From NCBI GenBank assembly GCA_002497965.1, contig DAFR01000012.1:7227-24440 (forward strand): a stretch of DNA of 17,214 nucleotides, given 5' to 3'. The notes under the pieces were generated by a model. The model was given only the letters and a program-made list of their open reading frames with translations. It had not been told where the DNA came from and did not search any database. Origin of the DNA: Methanomicrobiaceae archaeon UBA436 (lineage in GTDB: Archaea > Halobacteriota > Methanomicrobia > Methanomicrobiales > Methanoculleaceae). This document shows, in pieces, positions 7,113 to 14,005 of the stretch (its first letter is position 1; the number at the start of each line of letters is the position of its first letter). The position numbers were made by a program, and so were the translations under genes.

Positions 7113-8341
7113 CTGAAGAGGTGGAAGCAATCCTTGAGTATGGGGAGATCTGTGATCACTGTCTCGGACGGTTCTACGGGAAGAGGTCATTTGGGCTGAC
7201 CAACGATGAGAGGGGCCGGGCGCTCAGGATCGCCTGCGAGGTCTCGGCAAACAGACCGCACCGGGAGCCGGATCCGGCCTCCTGCTGGGTCTGTGGCGGC
7301 GAACTCTCCAGGATCGATGACTGGGCAGAAAAGGTTGCCGGGGCTTTATCGGGTATTGAGTTTGAGACCTTCCTTATAGGGACGAGGGTGCCGCCGCTTG
7401 TTGCGGAGGGCGAAGAGATGGTCTGGAGCGACCTTACCCTTCACGACCCCGAGCCGCTCAAAGCCGAGATGAACAGGGAGGTGGGAAAGGCTGTGTCGGG
7501 GCTCACCGGGAAGAACGCCGACCTTAAAAACCCTGAAGTTGTTGCAATCCTCGATTTCGGCGAGGGCACTGTCGAGGTGCAGGTCAACCCGGTCTTCTTT
7601 GCCGGACGATACCTGAAGTATGAGCGCGGGATTCCGCAGACCCACTGGGACTGCCGGGCGTGCCGCGGAGCGGGGTGCGAGCGGTGCAACTACACCGGAA
7701 AACAGTATCTCGACTCCGTTGAGGAACTGATAGGCCGGCCGGCGGTCGAGGTCTTTGAGGCGAAGAACGCGATCCTGCACGGGGCAGGACGGGAGGACAT
7801 CGACGCCAGGATGCTTGGTTCCGGGCGTCCATTTGTGATGGAGATCGAGGCGCCCCGGAAGCGGTCGGTGGATCTCGCGGCGCTTGAGGAGAAGATAAAC
7901 AGGGATGCTGCCGGGCGTGTGGCTGTCCGCCTTGATGGCTGGGCTGACCGGAAGATGGTGCAAAGCATTAAATCAGACAAAGGGCATAAGAGATACAGGA
8001 TCCTGGTTGAGATCGACGGTTCTGTAACACCAGACGAGTTCAGGGCAGCCCTCGACCAGTTAAAAGGTGCAACGATACGGCAGCGCACCCCGACAAGGGT
8101 GTCGCACCGGCGGGCAGATAAAGTTCGGGAACGGCGGGTCCTCGATATCGAGTGTACTGGTGGCGTTGACGGCAGATACTGGGTAGAAGTCGCCGGTGAA
8201 GCGGGTCTCTACATCAAAGAACTGGTATCGGGTGACACCGGCAGAACCAGGCCCAGCCTTGCCCAGATCCTGGGGCGCACCGCACATGTAGTCAGCCTCG
8301 ATGTGGTGCAGGTCGAAACAGCAAACGAGTATGGTGAGTAA
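7103..8341 (+). CDS. pus10: tRNA pseudouridine(54/55) synthase Pus10
   Basis: Archaeal pseudouridine synthase that isomerises U54 and U55 in the tRNA T-loop, covering the job of bacterial TruB at position 55. The 412-residue product has an N-terminal zinc site (ICDHC and CWVCGG pairs), then a THUMP-related RNA-binding region. A cysteine cluster CRACRGAGCERC follows before the catalytic domain. The catalytic aspartate is Asp234 in the REDIDARMLG motif (codon 7802-7804), followed by GSGRPFVMEI. The C-terminal segment LYIKELVSGDTGRTRPSLA is also typical. TTG 7103 is taken as start because GGAGGG at 7090-7095 lies 7 nt before it. A coupled start inside trmY fits the joint pathway. rpl21e begins 2 nt downstream. 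Confidence 0.94.
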   Translation: MGITEEVEAILEYGEICDHCLGRFYGKRSFGLTNDERGRALRIACEVSANRPHREPDPASCWVCGGELSRIDDWAEKVAGALSGIEFETFLIGTRVPPLVAEGEEMVWSDLTLHDPEPLKAEMNREVGKAVSGLTGKNADLKNPEVVAILDFGEGTVEVQVNPVFFAGRYLKYERGIPQTHWDCRACRGAGCERCNYTGKQYLDSVEELIGRPAVEVFEAKNAILHGAGREDIDARMLGSGRPFVMEIEAPRKRSVDLAALEEKINRDAAGRVAVRLDGWADRKMVQSIKSDKGHKRYRILVEIDGSVTPDEFRAALDQLKGATIRQRTPTRVSHRRADKVRERRVLDIECTGGVDGRYWVEVAGEAGLYIKELVSGDTGRTRPSLAQILGRTAHVVSLDVVQVETANEYGE

Positions 8342-8343
8342 TC

Positions 8344-8637
8344 ATGGCACATCACAATGGACCACGCAAGAAGACGCGGTATAAGTTCAAGAAGGACCTT
8401 AGAAAACGTGGCATCCCTCCAGTAACCTCTGTGATCCAGGACTTTGAGATCGGGCAGAGGGTGCACGTAGTGGTCGAACCGAGCGTCCAGAAGGGGATGC
8501 CCCACCGGCGGTTCCACGGGAAGACCGGTACTGTTATCGGGCGGCGTGGACGTGCATGGGTGCTCGAGGTCAGGGACGGCAATACGATAAAACAGGTTAT
8601 TGCAAGACCGCAACACCTGAAAGCGCAGAAATTATAA
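8344..8637 (+). CDS. rpl21e: Large ribosomal subunit protein eL21 (L21e)
   Basis: SH3-like ribosomal protein of the archaeal/eukaryotic large subunit near 5S rRNA. The 97-residue, highly basic product shows the family elements: GPRKKTRYKFKKDLRKRG at the N-terminus, the FEIGQRVHVVVEPS strand, MPHRRFHGKTGTVIGRRGRAW, and the terminal ARPQHLKAQK. GGTGA at 8333-8337 lies 6 nt before the ATG, inside the end of pus10. The adjacency to rpoF downstream is conserved across many archaea. Length matches the family. Confidence 0.96.
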   Translation: MAHHNGPRKKTRYKFKKDLRKRGIPPVTSVIQDFEIGQRVHVVVEPSVQKGMPHRRFHGKTGTVIGRRGRAWVLEVRDGNTIKQVIARPQHLKAQKL

Positions 8638-8658
8638 CCCACAACACTGGTGATTGGC

Positions 8659-9009
8659 ATGAAGGTAAAACGAGTCGTAAGTGAAGAGCGGATACTGCTC
8701 CCCGAGGTGAGGGATATTCTCCTCGCCGTGGAGGCCGCCCGGCTTGAGTCGGGGGATGAGATGTCCTACGAGTTCCGTAAGAGCATTGAGCACGCCAATC
8801 ACCTCTCAAAGACGTCTGCCGAGAAAGCCCGCGCCCTTGTTGCCGAGTTGATGAAACTCGAGAAGATGAAAGAGGATATCGCCTACCGCATCGCGAACCT
8901 GATGCCGCGAACCAGGGATGAACTGCGGGCCATCTACGCAAAAGAACGTTTCAATCTGACGACGGAAGAGCTGGACGAGATCCTCGAACTGGTAATGACC
9001 CATTTCTAA
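8659..9009 (+). CDS. rpoF: DNA-directed RNA polymerase subunit F (Rpb4 homologue)
   Basis: Subunit F forms the stalk of archaeal RNA polymerase together with RpoE (Rpb7, not in this window), aiding open-complex formation, RNA capture and termination. The 116-residue product is helical, with VVSEERILLPEVRDIL at the N-terminus and the HRDC-like C-terminal half containing LMPRTRDELRAIYAKER and the terminal EELDEILELV helix, all usual for RpoF. ATG 8659 is preferred over an in-frame GTG at 8650 because GGTGA at 8649-8653 sits 5 nt before the ATG. Sequence AAATTATAA in the short gap upstream could be a weak internal TATA element, but the operon context makes this unnecessary. Confidence 0.92.
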   Translation: MKVKRVVSEERILLPEVRDILLAVEAARLESGDEMSYEFRKSIEHANHLSKTSAEKARALVAELMKLEKMKEDIAYRIANLMPRTRDELRAIYAKERFNLTTEELDEILELVMTHF

Positions 9010-9029
9010 CCCCTCGGGGGGTGGAGCAT

Positions 9030-9596
9030 ATGAGAGCCGAAAAGAAAGAGGTGAACGCGGTAGTTCTCGATGTCCTTCCCATGGGTTATATGAGTGCTGA
9101 CCAGCGGCCGGGCTACAGGCGCGAACCGGTCGTCCAGGCGGTCGGCACCGACCAGTTCAAACTGCTCGAACTCGTTCCGAAACCAGGCGCGGATATCCAG
9201 ATCCACGACCGCGTCTACATCGGGGATGAGGAGCGTGATAAGATCGAGCGTGTCAAGCGGCGGATCGGCTACGAGGATCTGACGGCGACAGCAAAACTCG
9301 AACTGCCTTTCGTGGTCGAGCAGATCGTCCGCGAGAACGAGCAGCGGTTCGTTGATTTCTTCAATAAGTCCGTTCCGATCACACCGAAGTTCCACATGCT
9401 GCACCTTCTCCCCGGCATCGGGAAGAAACTGCTCTGGGAGATCCTGGAAGAGCGGGGGAAGAAACCGTTTGAGAGTTTTGAGGATATCTCCAGGCGGATC
9501 AGGTCGCTTTCCCACCCGGACAGGATGATCGTCACCCGGATCCTGCGCGAGATCGAGGATCCGAACGAGAAGTATCACGTCTTTACATCGAGATGA
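9030..9596 (+). CDS. DUF655-family protein, predicted RNA-binding
   Basis: A 188-residue archaeal protein of the DUF655 family, which has no settled function. The N-terminal half (about 1-65) looks like a beta-rich OB-type nucleic-acid-binding domain, with YIGDEERDKIERVKRRIGY at its end. The C-terminal half contains a helix-hairpin-helix element at 127-133 (LPGIGKK), followed by WEILEERGKKPFESFEDI, a pattern used for non-specific backbone contact with DNA or RNA. ATG 9030 is preferred over GTG 9021 because the G-rich GGGGGGTGGAG element (9016-9026) lies immediately before it. The stop overlaps the ksgA start as ATGA. This coupling to the rRNA dimethylase, conserved in many archaea, hints at a role in rRNA or tRNA maturation (inference). 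Confidence 0.88.
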   Translation: MRAEKKEVNAVVLDVLPMGYMSADQRPGYRREPVVQAVGTDQFKLLELVPKPGADIQIHDRVYIGDEERDKIERVKRRIGYEDLTATAKLELPFVVEQIVRENEQRFVDFFNKSVPITPKFHMLHLLPGIGKKLLWEILEERGKKPFESFEDISRRIRSLSHPDRMIVTRILREIEDPNEKYHVFTSR

Positions 9597-10366
9597 GCGC
9601 TCCAAGGGATCAGCACTTTCTCATCGACCGCAGGGCGGTCGAGAAGATTGCCGGCTTTGTCGATGTCTCCGGTCGAAGGGTGCTCGAGATAGGTCCCGGG
9701 GAGGGGATCCTGACTCGAGCGCTCCTTGAACGGGGTGCTGAGGTTATCGCGGTAGAGATTGATCCGGCTCTGGTGGAGGAGCTCGAGGTCACGTTTGCCG
9801 ACGAGATCGAGAGGGGGCGTCTGGATATAATCCAGGGGGATGCGAGGAAGGTTGATCTCCCGCCGTTCGATATCGTCGTCGCAAACCTGCCGTATTCTGT
9901 TTCTGCAAAGATTACGTTCCGGCTGCTCTCGATCGGGTTTGAGACGGCGATCCTGATGTACCAGAAGGAGTTTGTCCAGCGGATGATCGCGCCGCCGGGA
10001 ACCTCTAACGTCGGCCGGCTCTCGGTGATGGTGCAGACCTACGCTTCCGTAAAACCCCTGCTCGAACTCTCACCCTCTGCCTTCCGCCCGAAACCGCAGG
10101 TCCGCTCCTGGGTTGTCCGGGTCATGCCGCACGAACCGCCGTACCCGATCGTGGATCGGGAGGTCTACGCTGACGTTGTGCGGGTGCTCTTCTCCCACCG
10201 GCGAAAGACTGTGCGGAAAGGGCTGCAGGGCGGGAGGGCAGCGTTTCCTCCCGGCACGATCGAGGGAGCGATCCAGGATCTTCCCGCCGAACTCCTGCAG
10301 CGCCGGCCGCAGGATCTCTCGCTTGAGGAGTTTGCAATGATTGCAAACAGGCTCACCGGGTGCTGA
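9593..10366 (+). CDS. ksgA: 16S rRNA (adenine-N6,N6)-dimethyltransferase KsgA/Dim1
   Basis: Dimethylates two adjacent adenines in the 3' terminal hairpin loop of 16S rRNA (E. coli A1518/A1519), a late checkpoint of 30S assembly. The 257-residue product has DQHFLID at residues 6-12 and the cofactor motif LEIGPGEG at 31-38. Acidic VEIDPAL follows at about 54-60, then the catalytic NLPY at 98-101. The C-terminal RNA-binding part contains FSHRRKTVRKGL. Length is close to that of other archaeal KsgA proteins. The start overlaps the DUF655 gene by 4 nt, and the next methyltransferase begins 2 nt after the stop. Confidence 0.95.
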   Translation: MSAPRDQHFLIDRRAVEKIAGFVDVSGRRVLEIGPGEGILTRALLERGAEVIAVEIDPALVEELEVTFADEIERGRLDIIQGDARKVDLPPFDIVVANLPYSVSAKITFRLLSIGFETAILMYQKEFVQRMIAPPGTSNVGRLSVMVQTYASVKPLLELSPSAFRPKPQVRSWVVRVMPHEPPYPIVDREVYADVVRVLFSHRRKTVRKGLQGGRAAFPPGTIEGAIQDLPAELLQRRPQDLSLEEFAMIANRLTGC

Positions 10367-10368
10367 GC

Positions 10369-10938
10369 ATGAGCAAGGGCGACCAGGTCTACACACCGGC
10401 CGAGGACTCGTTTCTACTTCTTCGGGCGGCGCTCCGTGAGGTCAGGCCGTGCGACCGGGTGCTGGAGGTGGGGACGGGGAGCGGTTATATCGCGGCCGGT
10501 CTCGTGGGCAGGGCGGTGATGGTGGTTGCAACCGATATCAACCCTCACGCCGCTGCATCCGCCCGCGCCAGGGGGGTGGAGGTTGTACGGACGGATATGG
10601 CAGCCGGGATTTCCGGGCCGTTTGACCTCATCCTCTTCAACCCTCCATACCTCCCGACCGCCCCGGAGGAGCGGATCGACGATTGGCTGGAGTACGCCCT
10701 GGACGGAGGGCCGACCGGGAGAGCGGTTATTGAGCGATTCATCGCTGATGCCGGTCGGGTGCTTGCGCCTTCAGGCAGGATCCTCCTGCTTATCTCCTCC
10801 CTGACGGGGCCTGATGAGGTGAGGGTGGTCTTTACCCGCCATGGTTTCGTCTCGTTCATCGTCGACGAGGAGCCGCTTGAGGGCGAGACCCTCTACGTCC
10901 TCCGGGCGATGCGCGACATCTGCCGGATGGGGCTTTGA
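10369..10938 (+). CDS. HemK2/Mtq2-like N5-glutamine methyltransferase (probable aRF1 methylase)
   Basis: Class I methyltransferase of the PrmC/HemK group. The 189-residue product has YTPAEDSFLL at 8-17, the SAM motif LEVGTGSG at 32-39, acidic ATDINP at 54-59 and the diagnostic NPPY at 91-94, which binds the amide of a glutamine. It lacks the extra N-terminal domain of bacterial PrmC and so resembles the small eukaryotic Mtq2/HEMK2. These methylate the GGQ glutamine of class I release factors with Trm112 as partner. ATG 10369 is preferred: GGTG (10359-10362) lies 6 nt upstream and YTPAEDSF then sits at the expected distance. GTG 10360 would add three residues. The gene ends the supercluster. 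The substrate is inferred from family. Confidence 0.85.
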   Translation: MSKGDQVYTPAEDSFLLLRAALREVRPCDRVLEVGTGSGYIAAGLVGRAVMVVATDINPHAAASARARGVEVVRTDMAAGISGPFDLILFNPPYLPTAPEERIDDWLEYALDGGPTGRAVIERFIADAGRVLAPSGRILLLISSLTGPDEVRVVFTRHGFVSFIVDEEPLEGETLYVLRAMRDICRMGL

Positions 10939-11372
10939 GCGGTCGGGGAAAGTTCTTCCGCCTGCAGCCTCCAGGCGATGGGGGGCCCTCAAACCGGTTC
11001 TTTCAGGTTGTCCCCGGCTTGAAATCAGGTTCGTCGATGAACACCGGGGATCTTTGCCGGGGCATGTAGAGACTGGTGAGGAGGTGCCCAGCGCCCATCC
11101 CCGGAGGAAGGATGTTTCTGGGTGAGACTTAGAGACAGGGGCGATTCTTCATCGATGCCGTGCGCCTGAGTGCATCCTCACCACGTTGCTGCTGAGAAAC
11201 TTCCCTGAAATCCCGTCTCCGTCATGGCACCGCGTCTCCTGGCAACCGCCCCTCACCTCCCGCCCGAGTTTCCGGGGCCTGCATGTGGGTGGTGGTTGGC
11301 GAAAGAGGTTCAACGCAACTACTGCTTGCCCCCGCGCAAGTTACATCTTCTCCGAAAGAATAGAGTACATTC
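10939..11372 (+). other. Gene-free interval of 434 nt between the supercluster and the Lon-domain protease
   Basis: No frame on either strand gives a recognisable protein; the open frames here have low-complexity compositions typical of chance in G+C-rich DNA. I saw no tRNA and none of the conserved blocks of RNase P RNA or the SRP RNA domain IV. Visible structure is limited. There is an 8-bp palindrome AACCGGTT (10991-10998), a CCCCGG/CCGGGG pairing (11011-11016 with 11044-11049), and a 9-nt inverted repeat TGGTGAGGA (11074-11082) with TCCTCACCA (11175-11183). There is no strong T-run after the last gene. Confidence 0.6.
11335..11349 (+). promoter_or_regulatory. Weak promoter candidate upstream of the Lon-domain protease
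   Basis: GCAAGTTACATCTTC is the most TATA-like stretch within 60 nt of the ATG at 11373. There is no Shine-Dalgarno sequence before that ATG, so a leaderless or near-leaderless transcript starting about 25 nt downstream of this box is plausible. The match to consensus is poor. Confidence 0.25.
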
Positions 11373-12245
11373 ATGGGGCGCAATACACACCTGCTGGAAA
11401 AGACCCTGGCGGTTCTGCTCGTGTTATCGGTTGCTGCAAATATCTTTCTACTGGGTCTCATCCTCTCCCCCGCAGGAGCCGGCCTATCCCCGGCCGTCCC
11501 GGAGGCGGAGGATGGGGTCGGCACCCCCTCGGCCGCGCTCGCGCCAGCCTCAGCGACGGGTGGGACCGCCACGATGGAGGTGCCGGTGGTCATCCAGCGC
11601 ATTGAGGTCAGGCAGGGCGGCCCCTTCCCCTACCAGGAGGTTACAACGGGGGGCGGGATGGTAAACATCACGGTTGAGGTTGCGCCCGGGAAAGGGCGTG
11701 TTCTCGTTCAGACAACGCCGCTGATGGGGACGGTCTTCCAGGACGCTGCAAACCACGCGGTCGCTGCTGCCGCCAGGCACTCCGGCGTGGACATATCAGG
11801 GACCGATGTCATCTTCAGCATCAGGAGCGCGGAAGAGGTCTCCGAGATCGATGGGCCCAGCGCAGGAGCGGCCATGGCCGCGCTGTTGGTCTCGGTGCTT
11901 GAAGGCTTCCAGATCAACGAGAGCGTGGCGGTGACGGGGACAATCGATGAGAACGGGAATATAGGCGCGATCGGCGGTGTTCTGGAGAAGGCTGAGGCCG
12001 CTTACCGCAGCGGAAAGACGATTCTCCTCCTCCCCCGGGAGAACAACCAGGTGGTTGGTTACCGTGAGGAGGTCAGGCTACTAGGCAACCTCAAGGTCGT
12101 GCGCCAACTGCCGGTTGCCATGGACGCACAGACCTGCATCCAGGAGACCCTGGGGATCCAGGTGAGGTACGTGGAGACCCTCGATGACCTGCTCACATAC
12201 CTCCGTGCAGACGAAGGTTCAAGAACGGTCTCTGGCGCAGTCTGA
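11373..12245 (+). CDS. Membrane-anchored Lon-type (S16) serine protease, no ATPase domain
   Basis: A 290-residue protein with a positively charged start, one transmembrane helix at about residues 9-32 (LEKTLAVLLVLSVAANIF and on), and an Ala/Pro/Gly-rich linker to about 70. The rest is a Lon-like proteolytic domain. The catalytic Ser163 lies in IDGPSAGAA and Lys206 in IGGVLEKAEAA. Their separation of 43 residues equals that of Ser679 and Lys722 in E. coli Lon. VAVTGTIDENGNIGAIGG between them is the Lon strand-turn. There is no Walker A or B, so it is not LonA or LonB but resembles the predicted archaeal serine proteases grouped in COG1750. Topology suggests the protease domain faces outside. 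The substrate is unknown. It converges on mutL with 11 nt between stops. Confidence 0.87.
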   Translation: MGRNTHLLEKTLAVLLVLSVAANIFLLGLILSPAGAGLSPAVPEAEDGVGTPSAALAPASATGGTATMEVPVVIQRIEVRQGGPFPYQEVTTGGGMVNITVEVAPGKGRVLVQTTPLMGTVFQDAANHAVAAAARHSGVDISGTDVIFSIRSAEEVSEIDGPSAGAAMAALLVSVLEGFQINESVAVTGTIDENGNIGAIGGVLEKAEAAYRSGKTILLLPRENNQVVGYREEVRLLGNLKVVRQLPVAMDAQTCIQETLGIQVRYVETLDDLLTYLRADEGSRTVSGAV

Positions 12246-12256
12246 AGGGTGCGGAC

Positions 12257-14005
12257 TCATCTCCGCCCGAAGATCTTTTCGAGTTTCTTTCTATCGAACG
12301 CCACAACCGTTGGTCTCCCGTGCGGACACGTCCATGGGGTCTTCGTCCGGGCGAGCTGCGAGATCAACAGTCGCTGCTGCTCTGGCGTGAGACGGGTGCC
12401 GGCCTTGATTGCGCCCCTGCAGGCGATTATGCAGGTGACCGCCTCCCGCCGGTCGGTGTGAGCGCGGGACTCGCCGCTGAGGAGATCGGCGATGGTCTCT
12501 CTGACCGTGCCGGCGGCGTCCTCCACCGCACCGAGGGCGGCGGGGACTGCCCGGATAGAGAATGTGTCCCGGCCGAACTCCTCCACAACAAACCCCTCCC
12601 CCGCCAGGAGCGGGATCGCCTCCCGGAGCGCGGCGGCCTCTTTCGGAGAGAGGGGGAGGATAACCGGGACGAGCAGTTCCTGTGCGGCGGATTCGGCATC
12701 ACGCTGCTCCACGACCTGGTCGTAGAGGATCCGTTCATGGGCGGCATGCTGGTCGACGAGGTAGAGGGTGCCGTCGACCCCCTCCGCCGCGATGTAGGTT
12801 GCGGCCACCTGCCCTATCGGCTCCATCGCCGGCAGAAGGTTCTTCTCCCCCTCCCTCTCTGTCCGGCGGAGGCGTTTATCGGCCAGGGCGGGTCCGCCGC
12901 GGTGAGCGGCCGCGTAGACCGCTTCAGTCTCCCGCGCCACCGGTGGCGTATCATCCGCCATGATCTGCTGCTGCACGGGCTCTTCTGGCGCATCCCGTGA
13001 GAGATCGTGGTCTGCGAGCGCTTTCCTCACCGCTGCGGTGACCGCCTCCAGGATCTCGCGCTCCCTGGATAGCCGGACCTCTCGCTTGGTCGGGTGGACG
13101 TTGACGTCAACAAGCCCGGTATCGATCGCAAGGTCCATGAACGCTACCGGGTATCTGTCTTTAGGGAGGAGGTTTCCGTAACCCTCCCTGACGGCGGCGG
13201 CGATCTTGCGGGAGAGTATGCTTCGTCCGTTGATGCTGAGAGAGATCTGTGAGGGGCTCCCCCTGTTCTCCTGGGGCCGGGATACGTAGCCGCGGATGGT
13301 AAGGAACGGAAGCCTCCCCTCGACGGGGAGGAGCGATCGGGCCAGGTCGGCACCATACAGTCCCGCGATGGTTGCAAGCAGTCCTGCGGATCGCTGGGTT
13401 GCCATCCGCTCTTTCCCGTTGTGCACCACCCTGAAGGCGATCTCGCCATGCGCCAGCGCCAGGCTCTCAACGACCGCGTAGACGTGGGCAAGCTCGGTGT
13501 TCCTGCTCTTTAGAAACTTCCTGCGGGCGGGTGTGTTGTAGAAGAGCCGTTCGACGGTGACCGTTGTCCCCTCCGGCGCCCCTACCTCGGCCGTCTCCAC
13601 GATCTCGCCGCCCCTTACCACGAGGCGGGTGCCGCTGAGCGCTTCGCCTCCACGCGGCCGGGTGACCATGGTCACCTCCGAGACCGCGGCGATGCTCGCG
13701 AGCGCCTCACCTCGAAACCCGAGTGTCCTGATCGTGGAGAGGTCGGTGATATCCCGGATCTTGCTCGTCGCGTGAGGCTGGAACGCAAGGACGGCCTCTC
13801 CCGGCGTCATCCCCTCTCCGTTGTCGGTCACCTGGATCTTAGTTATCCCGGCAGCATCCGATGCGATCTCAAGCAGGATAACCGTTGCCCCGGCGTCGAT
13901 AGCGTTCTCCAGGAGTTCCTTTGCCACCGATGCCGGCCGTTCCACGACCTCTCCGGCAGCGATCTGGTTCACGGTCTCGGGGTCGAGGACGTGGATCTCT
14001 GTCAT
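12257..14005 (-). CDS. mutL: DNA mismatch repair protein MutL
   Basis: Matchmaker ATPase that couples MutS mismatch recognition to strand incision and removal. The 582-residue product has the GHKL ATPase motifs ENAIDAGA at 33-40, DNGEGM at 61-66 and GFRGEAL at 96-102. A transducer domain with FYNTPARRKFLKS and NVHPTKREVRLS follows, then a charged linker (about 335-385) and a C-terminal dimerisation domain. The endonuclease signature is present as DQHAAHE at 418-424, ACRGAIKAG, and CPHGRPT near the end, pointing to a nicking MutL as in organisms without MutH. The last acidic position of that signature, residue 429, is Asp instead of Glu. It overlaps mutS by 4 nt (ATGA), so the pair is translationally coupled. 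Confidence 0.95.
   Translation of the reverse strand: MTEIHVLDPETVNQIAAGEVVERPASVAKELLENAIDAGATVILLEIASDAAGITKIQVTDNGEGMTPGEAVLAFQPHATSKIRDITDLSTIRTLGFRGEALASIAAVSEVTMVTRPRGGEALSGTRLVVRGGEIVETAEVGAPEGTTVTVERLFYNTPARRKFLKSRNTELAHVYAVVESLALAHGEIAFRVVHNGKERMATQRSAGLLATIAGLYGADLARSLLPVEGRLPFLTIRGYVSRPQENRGSPSQISLSINGRSILSRKIAAAVREGYGNLLPKDRYPVAFMDLAIDTGLVDVNVHPTKREVRLSREREILEAVTAAVRKALADHDLSRDAPEEPVQQQIMADDTPPVARETEAVYAAAHRGGPALADKRLRRTEREGEKNLLPAMEPIGQVAATYIAAEGVDGTLYLVDQHAAHERILYDQVVEQRDAESAAQELLVPVILPLSPKEAAALREAIPLLAGEGFVVEEFGRDTFSIRAVPAALGAVEDAAGTVRETIADLLSGESRAHTDRREAVTCIIACRGAIKAGTRLTPEQQRLLISQLARTKTPWTCPHGRPTVVAFDRKKLEKIFGRR

Noticed and set aside
7655..7705. The CRACRGAGCERC cluster in Pus10 as an unusual inserted zinc finger
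   Set aside because: From memory, archaeal Pus10 proteins carry a similar cysteine cluster before the catalytic motif, so it is not an insertion specific to this gene.
7346..7963. A 205-codon open frame on the minus strand inside pus10
   Set aside because: It is opposite the Pus10 cysteine cluster and catalytic motif, and its product matches no family I know.
11074..11183. Possible SRP RNA or RNase P RNA in the gap after the supercluster
   Set aside because: GGTGAG and CCGGAGGAAGG fragments looked suggestive. The conserved SRP domain IV loop and the RNase P core blocks are absent, and pairing is limited to a 9-nt inverted repeat.
11186..11664. Two overlapping plus-strand open frames spanning the gap and the start of the Lon-domain gene
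   Set aside because: Both run into the protease gene out of frame, have low-complexity Arg/Pro/Ser-rich products and lack ribosome-binding sites. The protease frame has clear catalytic motifs.
12320..13000. A 226-codon open frame on the plus strand inside mutL
   Set aside because: It is antisense to the MutL C-terminal half and has no recognisable domain or convincing ribosome-binding site.
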